Below, in pieces: positions 21,601 to 36,600 of a DNA stretch of 64,000 nucleotides. Source of the DNA: Cyclina sinensis (taxonomy: Eukaryota > Mollusca > Bivalvia > Venerida > Veneridae); the NCBI GenBank assembly GCA_012932295.1, contig JAAONU010000006.1, positions 24,640,882-24,704,881 on the forward strand, written 5' to 3'. The number at the start of each line of letters is the position of its first letter. Positions within the stretch are counted from its first letter, which is position 1. The notes beneath the pieces were generated by a model. The model had not been told where the DNA came from. It worked only from the letters and a program-made list of their open reading frames with translations, and ran no database searches. The position numbers were made by a program, and so were the translations under genes.

Positions 21601-24600
21601 GACCAATTTGTACTTGTCAAAACTAACTGTTATAAAACCCATCTGAAAGAAAACTTTGCTTTAATAAACTCTACATACCTGCAAACTACCAAAATCTTGT
21701 CCACCGCCTCCCCTGTTCCGACGTTTACTGCTGTTTCGACGTAGAAAGCTGAAAGAACGGTGACGAGGTGATTTGTCAGTGTTGATACTGTAATACATGC
21801 AGACACAATACGATACAACACTGGCATGCAACAAACAAGACACAAACAATTTATATTGATGGCCAAATGCAATACTATGATAAGTCGATGCAAATAAAGG
21901 AGATTTTACCACAGTAGTGCTCTGGGCCATCAATATGATATCCAAACTTGTATATGTTCCATTGAAAAAAGAATTTGAAAAGCAATTCCCTTTTTATGCA
22001 CTTATAACTTAACTGGTTCTAAAATGACAAATCAAGATAGTCTTTGAATGTCTTTCCATACCAAATTCAGCTGTTTTAGGGATGGCTTCAGCAAAGAATT
22101 TTAATATTAATTTTATCAAATTTAGATTAACTAAAATAACCACAACAAAAGAATGGTTTTTAATGATCATAACAAACAATAAAATATATAAAGTAATTGT
22201 TTTAACTTGAAATAATTTGCCCAAGTGCCTTGCAAGACAAAGATCAACAAAATGATTTTTGACCACTAGGTGACTTTAATATAATTCTGACAGGTACTGT
22301 ACAGTAAGTGTCTAGCAAACTAGCGTTTTACAAATTGCTAAAGTGGGAACTTACACCATCACTTTGAATGATGCTGAATTTATGCGATTTAACTCTGTCA
22401 TCAATAAATTCATATTTAAGTAATTCTTAAGTTTTTTTTTGTCTAAAGCTCTACAACCATTATTGAAGATTTTATTACTTGTAAAATCTTCAAAATCTTT
22501 AAAATTGGCAGGCCAGGTTCAACAACAATCAAACAAACATAGAGAGTTTTCCACGACCTCAGAAAAAATGTCAATATCAAACAGATTATGCATGCATTTA
22601 TGCAATATACAAAAAAGTTCTGCTTTGTTGCTCCTTATAAAATAGTTCCCGCACAATGAATTAATATCAGATTTTATTTTAAAATCCTTAAATATGATAA
22701 TCCATATCAAATGATGGAACAGGATGGCATAAATAACTTAAATGGAAAAAACATAACAACATGAAATAGTATTTGATTTTTTACGCACTCGATATAAAAA
22801 CAGGTTTTATAAAATATTTCTGGGGAAAGTGTCGGCATGACAAAAAATTACATTGGCGATATCGCTGTTGTAAAATTCTTCTAAAATTCTACAATCTTAC
22901 CTATGAGTATCTTCATCACCAGAATGGTCAGAATCTATGCTCTGACTGGAGCGGGCAGAAGGTGTCCGCATGACCCCCATCAGACGCTTGAACAGTGAAG
23001 GAGGTCGCTGAAAAAGCAAAACCAAGACTGTTACTAACATCTACATTAAAAAAGAATTAATTGAAAGTAATGAAACAAAGGAATTAAGCTTACTGGAATA
23101 AAGGGGAGAAGCCATTTGTAAAACTAAAGGCGCAGTTAGTACTTTAGAACCGAAGCAAACTAATAAAACAATAATGAACTTATTTTCTTGTTCAGACTGG
23201 TCATTTCCTTTCAGATCTAAATATAAATGAATTTATTTTGAATTCTTGAACAAAATACAAAACACTTAGAAGAACCCATAACATTCTCTTTTAATGAAAA
23301 ATAGTTTGTTTGTTGATATGATAAAGTTTGTCTAACATGCATTTATTAAAAACTTATAACAATTTAATTATGTGCCACAAAACAGTCTTTGAACGAATAC
23401 ACAAAACTATGCTTTATATATCAACAGTTTAAGACAGGCTCCTACAGGTTTGGTTTTAAACTCATATGCTTTCATTTTTAGTATTATAAACCATTAAGGG
23501 CAACAAAGATGATAGAATAGAATACAACTGGCTATTTTACATTCGAGGGTATCATGCATATCACATCTACTGAATTTCATACCATCAACCTTTACGCAGA
23601 TTGCTGAGAGAAGAGTCCTTGGTGAGAACATTAAGAATAGGTGCAAAAAGAAGTCTTTTGAAAAACTGAGCATGCATTATCAAAAGATGATATTTGAAGT
23701 CTTAGACTTTCTATTTGGTCAGCTTAACCACAACCTAAATACTCCAATGTTATTCAGAAAAAAAAAACAATCTAAAATTATCTTAAAGAAAAACAGTTTG
23801 TGGTTAGTAGAGAAAAGCTGAACTTCCAAAATTATAGAAAAATACTTTTTAAGACTGCAATCTAGTGCAGGGGGTAAGGGCAAACTTCTCAATAATTCTG
23901 TACACAAGATCAACAACAATGCCAACAAGGCAAGGTTGGTTAAGTCATTTTGTACATACCTGAAACATTTAAATGATTTGCATATTTCACGACTTCAGAC
24001 TACTGTATTCATTAATTCATAATTTTGAATATAAACCTGATAATTGTGAAAATGAACCTGACATTTTCGCATCATCTTACAATGGAAAAAAAATTTTGCG
24101 CTATTGAAAGAAAACTGCGAAGGAAAATACAAAATAATATCTTCTAAATCATACAAGCTGAGTTGCAGTTCAGTGCAATGATACATGAAATACAGTGGTA
24201 GCATAGTAAATGCTTTTCTGATTCTTTAAAAGGGCAATAATGTCTTCACTCTATGTTAACGTTTGTGTGGTTCTAATATCATTTGTGGAAGGTGGTAGTA
24301 CTAACTGTTCAAGCAAAGTTAAGAAATCTTTTAAATATCCTTTAGTTTATGCACACAGTGCCTCTTGCAATCTTTTCTAAGTCGTGACAACTCTGTCATA
24401 CGCAAACGTGTTGCTATAAACTCACATAACTAGTTTGCAAATCGGTCAGATTATTGTTTATGCTTTGACTCATTTGTGAGAACAGAATTGCTAAAATCAA
24501 TTGTAATTGCAAGTCATCTATTTGTAATAGGATGTGATGCACTGTACCAGATTAGAAAAGTCTATGGTACTGAAAGCAAGCAATCTTCTTTAGGGTAATA

Positions 24601-27600
24601 TTAATTACTAACAGTCGCCGAGACCGATTTGCAAATTAGTTACTCCAGATTAAAAAGAAGACATTTATATAAAACTTGGAGCATGCATTTCTCCTAACCT
24701 GTTCAAAGTCTGCAAGCAACGGAATATTATAGTCAATCTGTAAGAGCATGAAGAAAGATAGAGGTTAAGATATAAGATAGATATATCTGCCTGAGACCAG
24801 GTAATAAAGACACAATGAATCTTGACAAAATACAGCAATATAGAAGCAACACCTCTTTTTTGGTATAAAACAATAACACACAAAACAAAATCTTAAATCC
24901 TTATAAAAAAGAAATTAAACAAAAATTAAATTCTATACTGTTTTGACGTAAGGCATTGGTACAAAATTAGAGGTCTTATTTCTGATTTTAATTGATTCAT
25001 CTCAACACATTCATCTATAGGTCCAGATGATGGTCTGAATGTATTCAAACATCTGTTGAAATGCCCAAATTCATGTAATTGTACTTCCTCTCTTTTTAAT
25101 CTTAGAAAGCGTAGTAAATTGTCAATGCATTGTTGTTTTGATTTTACATTTGCCCTGTGATTAATGATCCTCTTATTACAAGCAATTAAGGGACTGAAAT
25201 TTATCATGATATAACAAAATAATGTCCAATCAAAATTGACTAGAAGTTAAGGAAATGAATGTAATTCCGTAGAGATGGCATAGGCATTGCGTATAGCGTT
25301 GTGTTTTAGAGGTAAAAAAACAGGGTCTTTTTACACCCTACTTTTGAAAAGATTATACATTTTTAAATTATAAACATATTTGAGTAAAACTGAAGCCAAT
25401 AATTAAAACAATAAGTGTCGTCTTAAAAATCTAATGTGAGTAAAAAATACTATATATTATACAAACACACACATTAGTTCCTGTTTATAGAAGATTGTGA
25501 TAAAATGGATCTTACAAGCAAATGTGATTTAGTTAAGTATTAAAATCTATGTATTGAATCATGTGACCAACAAAGATTTTTAAAACAAAAGGTCTGATGA
25601 AGTTTTAAATATAGATGACACTTAGCTTGCAGACAAAAGAGTAAAATCAACAGAGTTAACAAGTACGTCAGTACATCATTTTTTGTCCTTCTAAACTGTT
25701 TTAAAGGTAATAAATAACATACTCGACACAAAGTTATGTGCATTTCAAATTATTATTGATAAAGAAGTGTCTGAATTTAATGACAACACATTTTGTGAAT
25801 CTGTTCCCATCGAGTATTCTGAATACTTTAATTTCGAGATTCTACTGGTCACGTGATCTTATACATAAAACTTGGCAATATGCCTAATGCTGCATGCTCC
25901 CTAGGAAATAAATAAAATATTAATTAGTGAGAGAGAAAAAAATGTACACATTTAAAAAGAGTAAACAATTAGAAATGATAAAAAAATTCTACTGTAAAAT
26001 ACCTCATCATTTTCAGGAAGCTACAACAAATATGATTGTATTATTCATAAGATATTTGACAAAAGTAATCTGCCTTACCTTTCAAATTTTTAATTTTATC
26101 ATGACGTATAAAGATCTTGTCTCAGGAAGTTTAAAAAAAAATAAAAATATATGTATGTTTTTCTTTTTCTTTTAACAGTTAACAGAATATATGCTCTCTT
26201 CAAAATAATGAACATCATGTAAGCATTCATGAATGAATAAACAACTGCAACAAAAATAAGATTACTTCTAGTTTTCACATTTTAAACATATCTTATTCTT
26301 GGTCAGCTATCGTGATATTTTCTTGATCAATTTTTTTTCTATACATAATTAGATTCTTTATATTTATTTTCATTCTACTACTTCATGTCAATGCTATATA
26401 AAATGTTTTACAGCAAAGGAGAAAATCATCATTTTCATAAATCATTTCCAGAATGCAGATATAATAACTTATTATTTAACTAATTCCACTGTGTGGTGTA
26501 ACATACGTAAATACGTTCTGTAACATATATATTTTTGTCTGTTAGATAATGTTAACCCATTAATGCCTAGCGTCAACTAATGTAGACATAGGCAAACATT
26601 GCAGACCTAGATCAGACGTCGCTCTATGCGGCGTCTCATCAGGGCCTTCATTGTTTGCATGAAGGACTTTCTTTCCTTGAAAGAATAGAATTGGAAATAT
26701 ATACCAGAAACCCTTTTAACTGAAAATGAACTCCTCCAACTGACAAGGATGGCATAGTTCATTAGGCATAAATGGGTTTTAATTAAGAAATGTAACAAAT
26801 AAAACAGAAAAATGCAACCTGATATTATTTATAGCATGCATATTGTGAACATCCAGAAAAATGTTATAGAACACAAAACTGAAGAAAATCATGTTTTTTT
26901 CATGCGTTTCATTTAATTCTGATAAAGTTCTATTTCTATATATAAACAAAAATAACTGGCATTTAGAAAATGCCGTATAAGAAATATACAAAAGTATAGA
27001 ATAACTTGAATATGTGAAAGAAATATGAATGTCAACCAAAATACTAGTCAATGAAAAGATCTATGAATTGTTAAGGTAATTCAAGATTCAGTCATCTCAA
27101 TTTCAAAAACAAAACTACGTATGTATGACTTTATTAAGACAAATAAAATTCCTAAAGATAAGACAAAGTAACTTAAATAAAACAGAAGAACAAAATAGAA
27201 TTCATATAAAAACTGAAAAAATAATGCCATGCATGAATGATAAAGGTACTGCTATATATTTAAAAGATTGTTTTGGAATAACTTTAGAATAGTATTCTCA
27301 AGACAACTGTTATTTACAAATTAGGTAATGACTTAGAAGAACAATGCTATTTCATTTCTGAAATATAATCTGGTTGAGAATTCCAGACACGGTCGATCAA
27401 GAAATCCACCTTACTGCATGAGTTAACTGAAATTTCATTCTTAAAGCTTATGGTGCTAGACTTACAAGGACAAAGCTAACAGTTAAAACTTACATGTTTT
27501 ATCTAATCTGTAGAAATATATTCAACGGGTCACTAACTATTTTTCAGTAGATGCTGACATCTCTATGATCCAAAGCTATACAGTCAGTTAGAATAAGTGG

Positions 27601-30600
27601 CATTTGCAAAACTTCGTTTAAAGGAATGTGGATACCAGTCATATTTCATTAAGTTAGTAAGATTTTAGAACTCAAAGGCAATGCTAGCCTAAAAGAATTA
27701 TTTAACATGCCTTTAACATGAAAACAAAATTCAGTCAATGATGCTATTTTTATTTACCTTTGATGGGGCATCTGTCATGGTGTTGATGGCGTCATAGAAG
27801 GCACGGCCATTTTAGTATACAGAACAGACAAAGGAAGCACAAGAATATTGCAAGAATTTAGCACGATTAGATTATATTTCTGTTATCACAGATTTGATTA
27901 AGATATCTCAATTAATTCTAAAAGGAAAGCGATGAACGAGACTTGTTTGTTAATTTGGTCAGTAAGATTATTTCCAGGTTAACGTTTCAATTTTCGTTAA
28001 AAAGAACTATCTTACAGATGAAAATACAAGAAAAAATGTTAAACAGCATTTCTGTTAATTTAAAAAAAAGGAATTCATAAAACAAGTTAACATTAGTTTG
28101 GATAAAGGTTTCAAAAAGAAATTTTGTGTTAATTTAGGAAATATTTATTAATTAAAAATCAGAACGTTTTACTGGTTAATTCTTCGCAGCAGATTTGAAT
28201 TGCAGATGCGGACACCACCCTATTTGAGCATGGTTTCCAGTCTTCCAGTCTAAGTTTCCGTATAAGTCTCAAGCTTTTCAAAAGGCCACATCAGTTACTC
28301 AAGTGTTTTTCTTAACACCTGATTTCAAGTAACAGAAACAACTTCTTGCAACGCCATCAAATCTGATAAGGCCATGTTTACAAATATCAGATAAGATTGT
28401 GAATATGAAAGGATGCACTAATTTCCTACTTGTTCCCGTTATCAAACAGCAGTACAGAAACAGTAGCATGTGGTAACGAAACAAAATGATAAGAAATAAG
28501 CTAAGCCGCCAAAAATGACTAAAACAAATTGTACGACACAACAAACGGAAATAGAAATTAAAGAAGTTGCAGAGTGAGTATTAATATAACACATAAAAGT
28601 TAACGGAGAAAAGCATATAATCGTAAACTAAAGAGACTATGTAAGTGCTAGGAAAATGAAACATCGGAAGAGTGGCCGAGGTGTATTGACCGTGTGACGT
28701 CATTTACCTCATCCAAGACTTCCTGAAAATGATCAAAAAACTTTACACTGACGACATTCTGTATGTTATAAAAAGGATGTAAATGATGAAATATGTAACA
28801 AGTAAAGAAGATGGGTGAATATTTGAGGAAAATAAACAATATTTGGTCTGTAAAAATCACATTTCGTTTTGACATAGTGTTTTTAAAGCATAATATTCAA
28901 GCAACATTATTAAATATGGTTAAATAATATGTTCACTTTCTGATGAGAACATATAACTTATGATGACCACATAATTAAGTGTTAGGCTAAATCTTGATAA
29001 ATATAATATTTTACTATAAAGTTGTTTTCTTGTTTACTTCTTAAACAACTGTTAATATGACATTGATCTGACTTAAAAATTAACAATTATGTATTTTCTA
29101 AGATATTGTCAATTAATAGAACTAAATAAAACAGTTTATTTGGTATCTTTTACTATGGTTTATTTTGGTATCAACACACAAAAAAATATTCCTATTACAG
29201 TGTCTAGTAATTAAGAAGACAATTTACATTTTATTAAGTACTCTTAAAGTTCCTTATTTGCATACAGAAAACTACAAACAGTAATGTTCATGAATAACAA
29301 TGCTAAAACAAAACATATGGAAGAAAAGACACAACATAGTGGAATGATTTTCAACGATTTGCTGTTTCAAATTAATTTATTGCTACAGACATTATAGTTT
29401 CAGCATCTTCATACATATAACATATAATTCTTAATATTAACATTGCTGTCAGGTAAAAACAAGCTAACGTCACATTTTTATATGCAAACATATACAAAGT
29501 ACAGTCACACAGTTACATAATTGGGAACATTCACTATTACACATGTCTAACACGAGTTGTTTAGGAAATAAATACAATGAACACACTGCAGGAGGTTTTC
29601 ACACTACAGGCGTCTATACAAATGTATATATTTCTGATAATATGAACGTAGTGAAATTCTAAATCCCTGTTTTCATGTAAAATATATCAGAAATGTCTCA
29701 CTCTAAATACCATTTGACACCTTGTCTTGAAACAGGTGATTGATACACTGCATTTGTTTGTTCTTATATTGCTTTATGAAACTCATATGAAATTAAACGG
29801 ACTGATTGTTCATGTAAAAAAAACTATAGAAACAATTTTTTGGTTTCGCCATCGCTATCAACTTCAGAAGGTTTACAAATAAATCAAAGTAAAAGCTTTA
29901 AGTATCGGCAAATTTATGTGTCGTAACAGATATGTGTTAGATCAGCAAAATCGAAAAATATGTTTCACTTAAATAACGGAGGATGAGTCCAACCAAAACA
30001 TAACTATTTAACGAAAACAATACACACCTTTCTCATGGTTTGACCATTCAACTGACTAGCTTTGTATGCTTTCCAATTTTCAGCTATTAGCAGACCTACA
30101 TATATCTTGCCAACTGTCATTCTGCCTTCATTTAGTTCTGCAATGAAGTAATGTATTTAACTGCTTTTACAATACTCATTTGTTGACAATATTTATCTAA
30201 TTTCATTTAGTCAACATGTAGTCTATTTTATATGAACAAATCTCTGGCTTTCTGTTCAACCCTTACCAAAATGACTTTAAGTGACTTATATGTCCCTTAT
30301 ATGCAACTTATACTTGAAGTATAAGTGAAGTATAAGTGACCTATAAGTTACTTATATGTCACTTCTAAATAACATAAATTTTGTATAAGTCTGTTATAAG
30401 TATAAGCCATTTATATGTCATTTCAGTCTTGTCAGATTTTCCACATATAAGTCACTTATACTTGACTTCCCTTACCAAAAATTTTTATAAGTCACTTATA
30501 AGCGTAGTTAAAAGTGCCTTATACTTCGCTTAGTCAATTAACCTATAAGTCAAGTATACGTATTTTAAATGCAAATGAGATGTAAGTGAAGTATAAGTCA

Positions 30601-33600
30601 CTTATAAGTCACTTATAAGTCATATATAAGTCACAATTATTTTAACTTATAAGTCACTTATAAGCCAGTTATAAGTCACTTATAAGCCAGTTATAAGTCA
30701 CTCATAAGCCAGTTATAAGTCACTCATAAGCCAGTTATAAATGTTGCTTGATGTCAAGAGAGCTAGTAAAAAAAAAGAACAAAAAAAATATAATTAAAAT
30801 TCACAAAAAAATTTATTTCCACTTTATTTTTAGCTAAATTGAATAAACTGTAAACCCATAATTTCAACATATACTTGTAGGATTTGACATGAGTAATCAA
30901 TTCATATAAATATTTACTAAATAAGTTGAGGGAAATGTTATAAAGCAAGCACCTTGGAAGCCGAAAAATAATTTTTTTCTAATTAAGTTTCATAAATGTT
31001 TGTATTAACTGACAATAATAAATATAAAATTCTTTTAATAACATGATCTAAAAATTACTGAAGAACTGTGTATCTGCAAAAATTGATAGTTACTTTAAAC
31101 AAGAGGGCCAGGTGGCCCTGGGTTGCTCACCTGAAATATGAATTATTAGGTTTATTATGCTGTTTCCCATGATGTTGATAACATCTAGAAGTTACTGATG
31201 TTAACTCACTTATTCTGTTGTGTGTTTTCTGCTCATTTTTATTGTCAGTTTTTTTTTTCTGGGAGAGGTTAGTAGTTCTTTTGCACAACATAAGTATAAT
31301 CAATTATTATCTCAAAAATATTTTATACAGAATTTGTACACAATTCTTTCATTGAGCATTTACATATACAGGAATTGGGTCAACCCCATTTAAAGTTTTC
31401 TGACATGACTTACAAGTAAAAAAAAATATATATATTATTTATTTTTCATCAAAGAATTGAAAAAATATTAAAAGTAAATAGCTTCTGTCATTGAACAGAG
31501 TTTACTTAACATAACAATCCTAAAAATTTACCTTCTTCTTTTCCGTTCCTTTCAACTCTTTCAGATTCCATATTCAAATGCAAAATAAACAGGAAGTGTT
31601 TAACTCTTTTTTTTGATTGGTGAACATCTTAAAAATCTTTAACAGAAAACACACAACAGAATAAGTGAGTTAACATCAGTAACTTCTAGATATTATCAAC
31701 AACATGGGAAACAGAATAATAAACCTTATAATTCATATTTCAGGTGAGCAACCCAGGGCCACCTGGCCCTCTTGTTTAAAGTTACTATCAAGTTTTGCAG
31801 ATACACAGTTCTTCAGTAATTTTTAGATCATGTTATTAAAAGAATTTTATATTTATTATTGTCAGTTAATACAAACATTTATGAAACTTAATTAGAAAAA
31901 AATTATTTTTCGGCTTCCAAGGTGCTTGCTTTATAACATTTCCCTCAACTTATTTAGTAAATATTTATATGAATTGATTACTCATGTCAAATCCTACATG
32001 TATATGTTGAAATTATGGGTTTACAATTTATTCAATTTAGCTAAAAATAAAGTGGAAATAATTTTTTTTGTGAATTTTGATTATGTTTTTTTGTTATTTT
32101 TTTTACTTGCTCTCTTGACATCAAGCAACATTTATAACTGGCTTATGAGTGACTTATAACTGGCTTATAAGTGACTTAGAAGTTAAAATAATTGAGACTT
32201 ATATATGACTTATAAGTGACTTATACTCCACTTACATCTCATTTGCATTTAAAATACATATACTTGACTTATAGGTGAATTGACTAAGCGAAGTATAAGG
32301 CACTTATAACTGTGCTTATAAGTGACTTATACAAATTTTTGGTAAGGGAATAGCTCTCGCAGAAACTGAGCAAACATTCAAGTTTGACACCGGAAGTTAA
32401 CCTCAACTGATATTAAAGTTATACAAACACATTTTAGTGTCCATAATATTGATATAAATACTGAATTTTATCCTATATTAAAAATCCTAAAAAAACAACT
32501 GCATGTTTTTACCTTCTTTTGGTGGTACAAGTAGATCTAACAATTTCTTTGCCTGCATAGGCCACAATCTTACTATCACCTCCCTCATCTCTCCATCCTT
32601 TTTGTCCATTTCTTCAGCTTAAATATAAATGTCAGACACATGCAAAACCGAGGTCTTTAAATAAAAGTAATGCTAGGGATCTGTTGTGTAAGACAAGTGC
32701 ATTAAAAAACATCTCAGCTACACTTAAACTTGCACACTGGTAGAGCAGTAGAGGAAAAGATATCAAATGCATCATAGAGGCAGAGGATTAGACATTATTT
32801 TCAAAAGACATCTAATTCTTGTCAGAAAATGTTCAAATTATGTAGAAACTAAAGTATAATTTTTCAGCTCAATTCAGAAATTGTCATAGATGTTGACTTA
32901 TTCTTTTTGATAATAAAATACTAAACACAATAATCTAAATATAACTAGAAATGTGTCCACAGGACACAGATGCCCCCACTCAACCTAGCTACTCATATAG
33001 CTAGCAATATGGCCACGAGATAGTCATACACGCTGAATCATTAATAAGATTGGTTTAACAAAACGACAACTATAAGAAATCTGTTGTGGTGTGAAGACTC
33101 AAAATACTGTCTCCAAAACTGTGACCAAAGGATGAATATTGTCCTTCACAATTCTGTATGCATAGCTGGACATTCTTGGCGTTTGCAGATAGTAAACAGG
33201 TGTTTTTATGTCTAATTTATACTAAGTTCCTAAGTTATATGTTCTGTAAGTCAGGCTGTTTATAAAATGTCCATTGTTATCTAAATAGCAAACAATTTTA
33301 ATAAATTGTTGGAACAAAATTTCACCATTTCCACATTTAAATGTTGATCAACATTCCTGTAAAGTTTCTTAACTCTAGCTCCAATGCTTTTGGAGCTACA
33401 GGCGACACAACTTTTTAGGAGGGTCAGACGGACAAGGTCAAATCTAAATGCACCCCCAGAGTGGAGGCATAATAAAACTGAACTCACTAATTGATGTTTT
33501 GATGCCCAGAGATTCTCGGATTAGAGCAAACAAAGTTGTAGTAAAATGAACAGTTCCATCCATAGCCACTGGCATATTCATGCGGATTAATTTTCGGTAT

Positions 33601-36600
33601 GCAAGTCTATATGGGCACTTCTTTCCAAAGCCAACTGGAGGTTCCATGTTTCGCAACATATCATACATGTCCGTGTACTGAATACGACCACTGAAGCACA
33701 CAATAATTTTTGTAGTTTCTGATTAAAATGCACACAAGAAGAAATCTGTTTTACAGATCTGTTACACTGAATATAAATTATATGTACTATTACTGAAGGT
33801 CAATGCAATATTGTATTGTGATGATACTATATACCATTCTATTTATATGAAGGTACTTTTTTCTGATTGCAGTAGCTCTTTCTTTTTATGCATTAAGCAT
33901 ATTGTAATTATCTAGATACCCAGCCAGTTGTGAGACAGTTGTTTGTTTCTGTTTAGTCTATGCCCCATTCAATATCTCTGTTACAAAATATAAGTATGAT
34001 AAAGAATAACTTAGAACTGTGTTTTACTTACGTAGCACCTGGGTCGTACTCGGCCCAGACACGTGTATATTCATCTAGATGATGTGGCCCAAGTATAGAA
34101 CTGTCCCGTGTCAAATAGTCGAAGTTGTCCATGATAACAGCAACGAATAGATTTAACATCTGAAAATGATATATAAATATACTATAGATAAATAACAAAG
34201 CTTAGGCTTAACCCTGAACATGCTGAAATTTTGTAATGGATTTGCCCAGCTTTGAATTTGGAACAGTCCATTCAAAGTTTAAGGGATTTTCAAAATACTA
34301 AAATGGAGCTACCAACAGTATAGAGCCTGATCAGACTGCACGAATGTGCAGGCTGGCCTGGCTCTATACTGGTGGCAAAGGCTAATCACTTTCGGTTCCA
34401 GCAGGTTAAGGGTTAAATATTATTTTACAAAAACAAGACACTAAAATACAACTGCGTACTGCAACGACAGCATTCAATATCCTTCCAAGTTATAAATGGT
34501 ATTAATATTGAAAGATTCTGTTTCAGTCGAAGTTAAAAAGTATACCATATGAACTGAAATCATTAATATCAGTCCTTATATAGATAGTGATAGCTGTATT
34601 ATTATACAGTATTTGGATGGATAGTGATTTATTGCAAATGAACACCTTTTGTCTATGTGCTCTAAATATATTGAACATATTTATTTTGATGTCATAAAGA
34701 AAGAAACACACCAATAAATGAAACAAACAAAAACAAACAATTAAAATCAACTAACCAACTGTTTACTATCCGCTAATTCATAAGAAGACATTGTTCCGAT
34801 AAAGCCAGAAATTGGTTACCTAATTCTTTTTGTCAGACTATTCAGGGAGACAAAAAAACGAAGTGTTCACTATCTATCTCTATGACAGAAAAACACGTAC
34901 AAGAAAGGAATAAGGAAAAAAAAGCTTCAAAGTATGCTAAATCAAACTGCATTCATTTTATACTTCTAATATAGAAAAGGCTCACTTACAAGAAAAGAAC
35001 AAAAGAAAATGAATGCCACAAAGTAGCCGTATGCTAAATCAAGGCCGCATTCATTTTGTCCCATATTTGACATGGGATCGCACGGCCGACTGCTGAGGCA
35101 TGAAAGCATTATCTGTTGCCAATTTTCTCCAGTGGCACATCTGAAAACATTAAAATATTCTAGCATTACAACGGGCGAATTCAACTGACAATCACTGCAT
35201 GTATTACACATTAAATCCTTCCTGAAACACGTTCGTTGCAACAATTATCGTAAAATAAAGAATAATGCTAAGGAAACTGAATAAGTCTCAAATCTGTAAG
35301 TGTATGAATCTCAAGAATTCTATTATTAATGTCAGGTAGGTAATTTTGTTAATGCGTTTTGTCTTAAGGCCTTATATAATATACATATAGAAAAAACTTA
35401 ACCATATTAAAAACCTTAATCAAACACACATTTCATTAATATACATGACTGTGTTCAAAAACACCTGTTTTCAGGTAAATCGTATGAATGAAGTCCAAAT
35501 TTATGAAATTTGAAACATCTGAAGTATATGTGTGTTCTGAATATTTTTTTTCAAGTACAACTGCAGTGAACTTTTTTCGATGTTGTTAAGCATAAAGTAC
35601 TTTACATTACCTGAACAACAACATGAGTGCTTGAAAGAAGCTCCTAAAATTATTGTGTCTATTTATGTCTGTTTCAGAATCCAGTTTAATATTCCCAAAT
35701 ATTTGCATTCCAATGATGGCGAAGATAAAGAATAACATCAAAATGAGGAGGCACACGTAAGGCAACGCCTGAAAATAAAAACAATGAACACTATGAATAA
35801 CCTGATATGACGGTTGTATCTCATGTAGCAGGCTGAGGGATCAAAAGACCATATGAGGCGGCCAAAAACTTGGAAAATTTGGCTTTAACATCTAAGCAAT
35901 GCATTCACAAGTGAGTTTAATTTAATTCATCCTCATTATTGCTTAAATTACAAGTCATTCAGCAGCATTTTCAATATTCCAAATCATTTTAGTGTAATTT
36001 TATACATTTTATACACTTTAATTTTAGTGTAATTTTGTACATCTTATATACTTTTGGTGTAATCTTATACATTTTTATACACTCTTAGTGTAATTTTATA
36101 CATTTTATACACTTTAATTCGAGTCATCCTTCATCAGATATGCATCAAATAATTATTTTTTCTGTTCAATTGACAAGTTTTAGTATTTTAAGAAGGAGGA
36201 AATAGAAAGAAAGGGTGATACACTTACTTTGAATGATTGCAGAAAGGTCCAAAGGAGCAATCGTATAGTGTATCCCTGCCTTAGTAGCTTCACCAGACGA
36301 GCGGCACGGAATAGTCGGAATATACCAACATTGAAACCAACGTAATCCTGCTGAAATATAGCCTTAGAGTTAAATCTATTGAATAAACGGTATTTTTTAA
36401 ACATAATGGATTTTTTTCCTTATTCTTTTCCTAATATTTCATTTTAGTATGGTTGTAAGGACAGGTATTTTTCTTGAGATGATGACAATCAAAGTGTAAT
36501 GTTTAAAGAAAAAGTTAATGACAAAAACGGTATGGATCATCATAATGTTAGAATAAACACATTTGTTGGTCAGTTATCTTGTTTAGTTGGTTAATTTATT

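Noticed and set aside
30763..32159. Near-identical 61- and 77-codon frames on opposite strands (30763-30948 minus and 31926-32159 plus)
   Set aside because: They are mirror images produced by the arms of the foldback element, AT-rich, without start context or homology.
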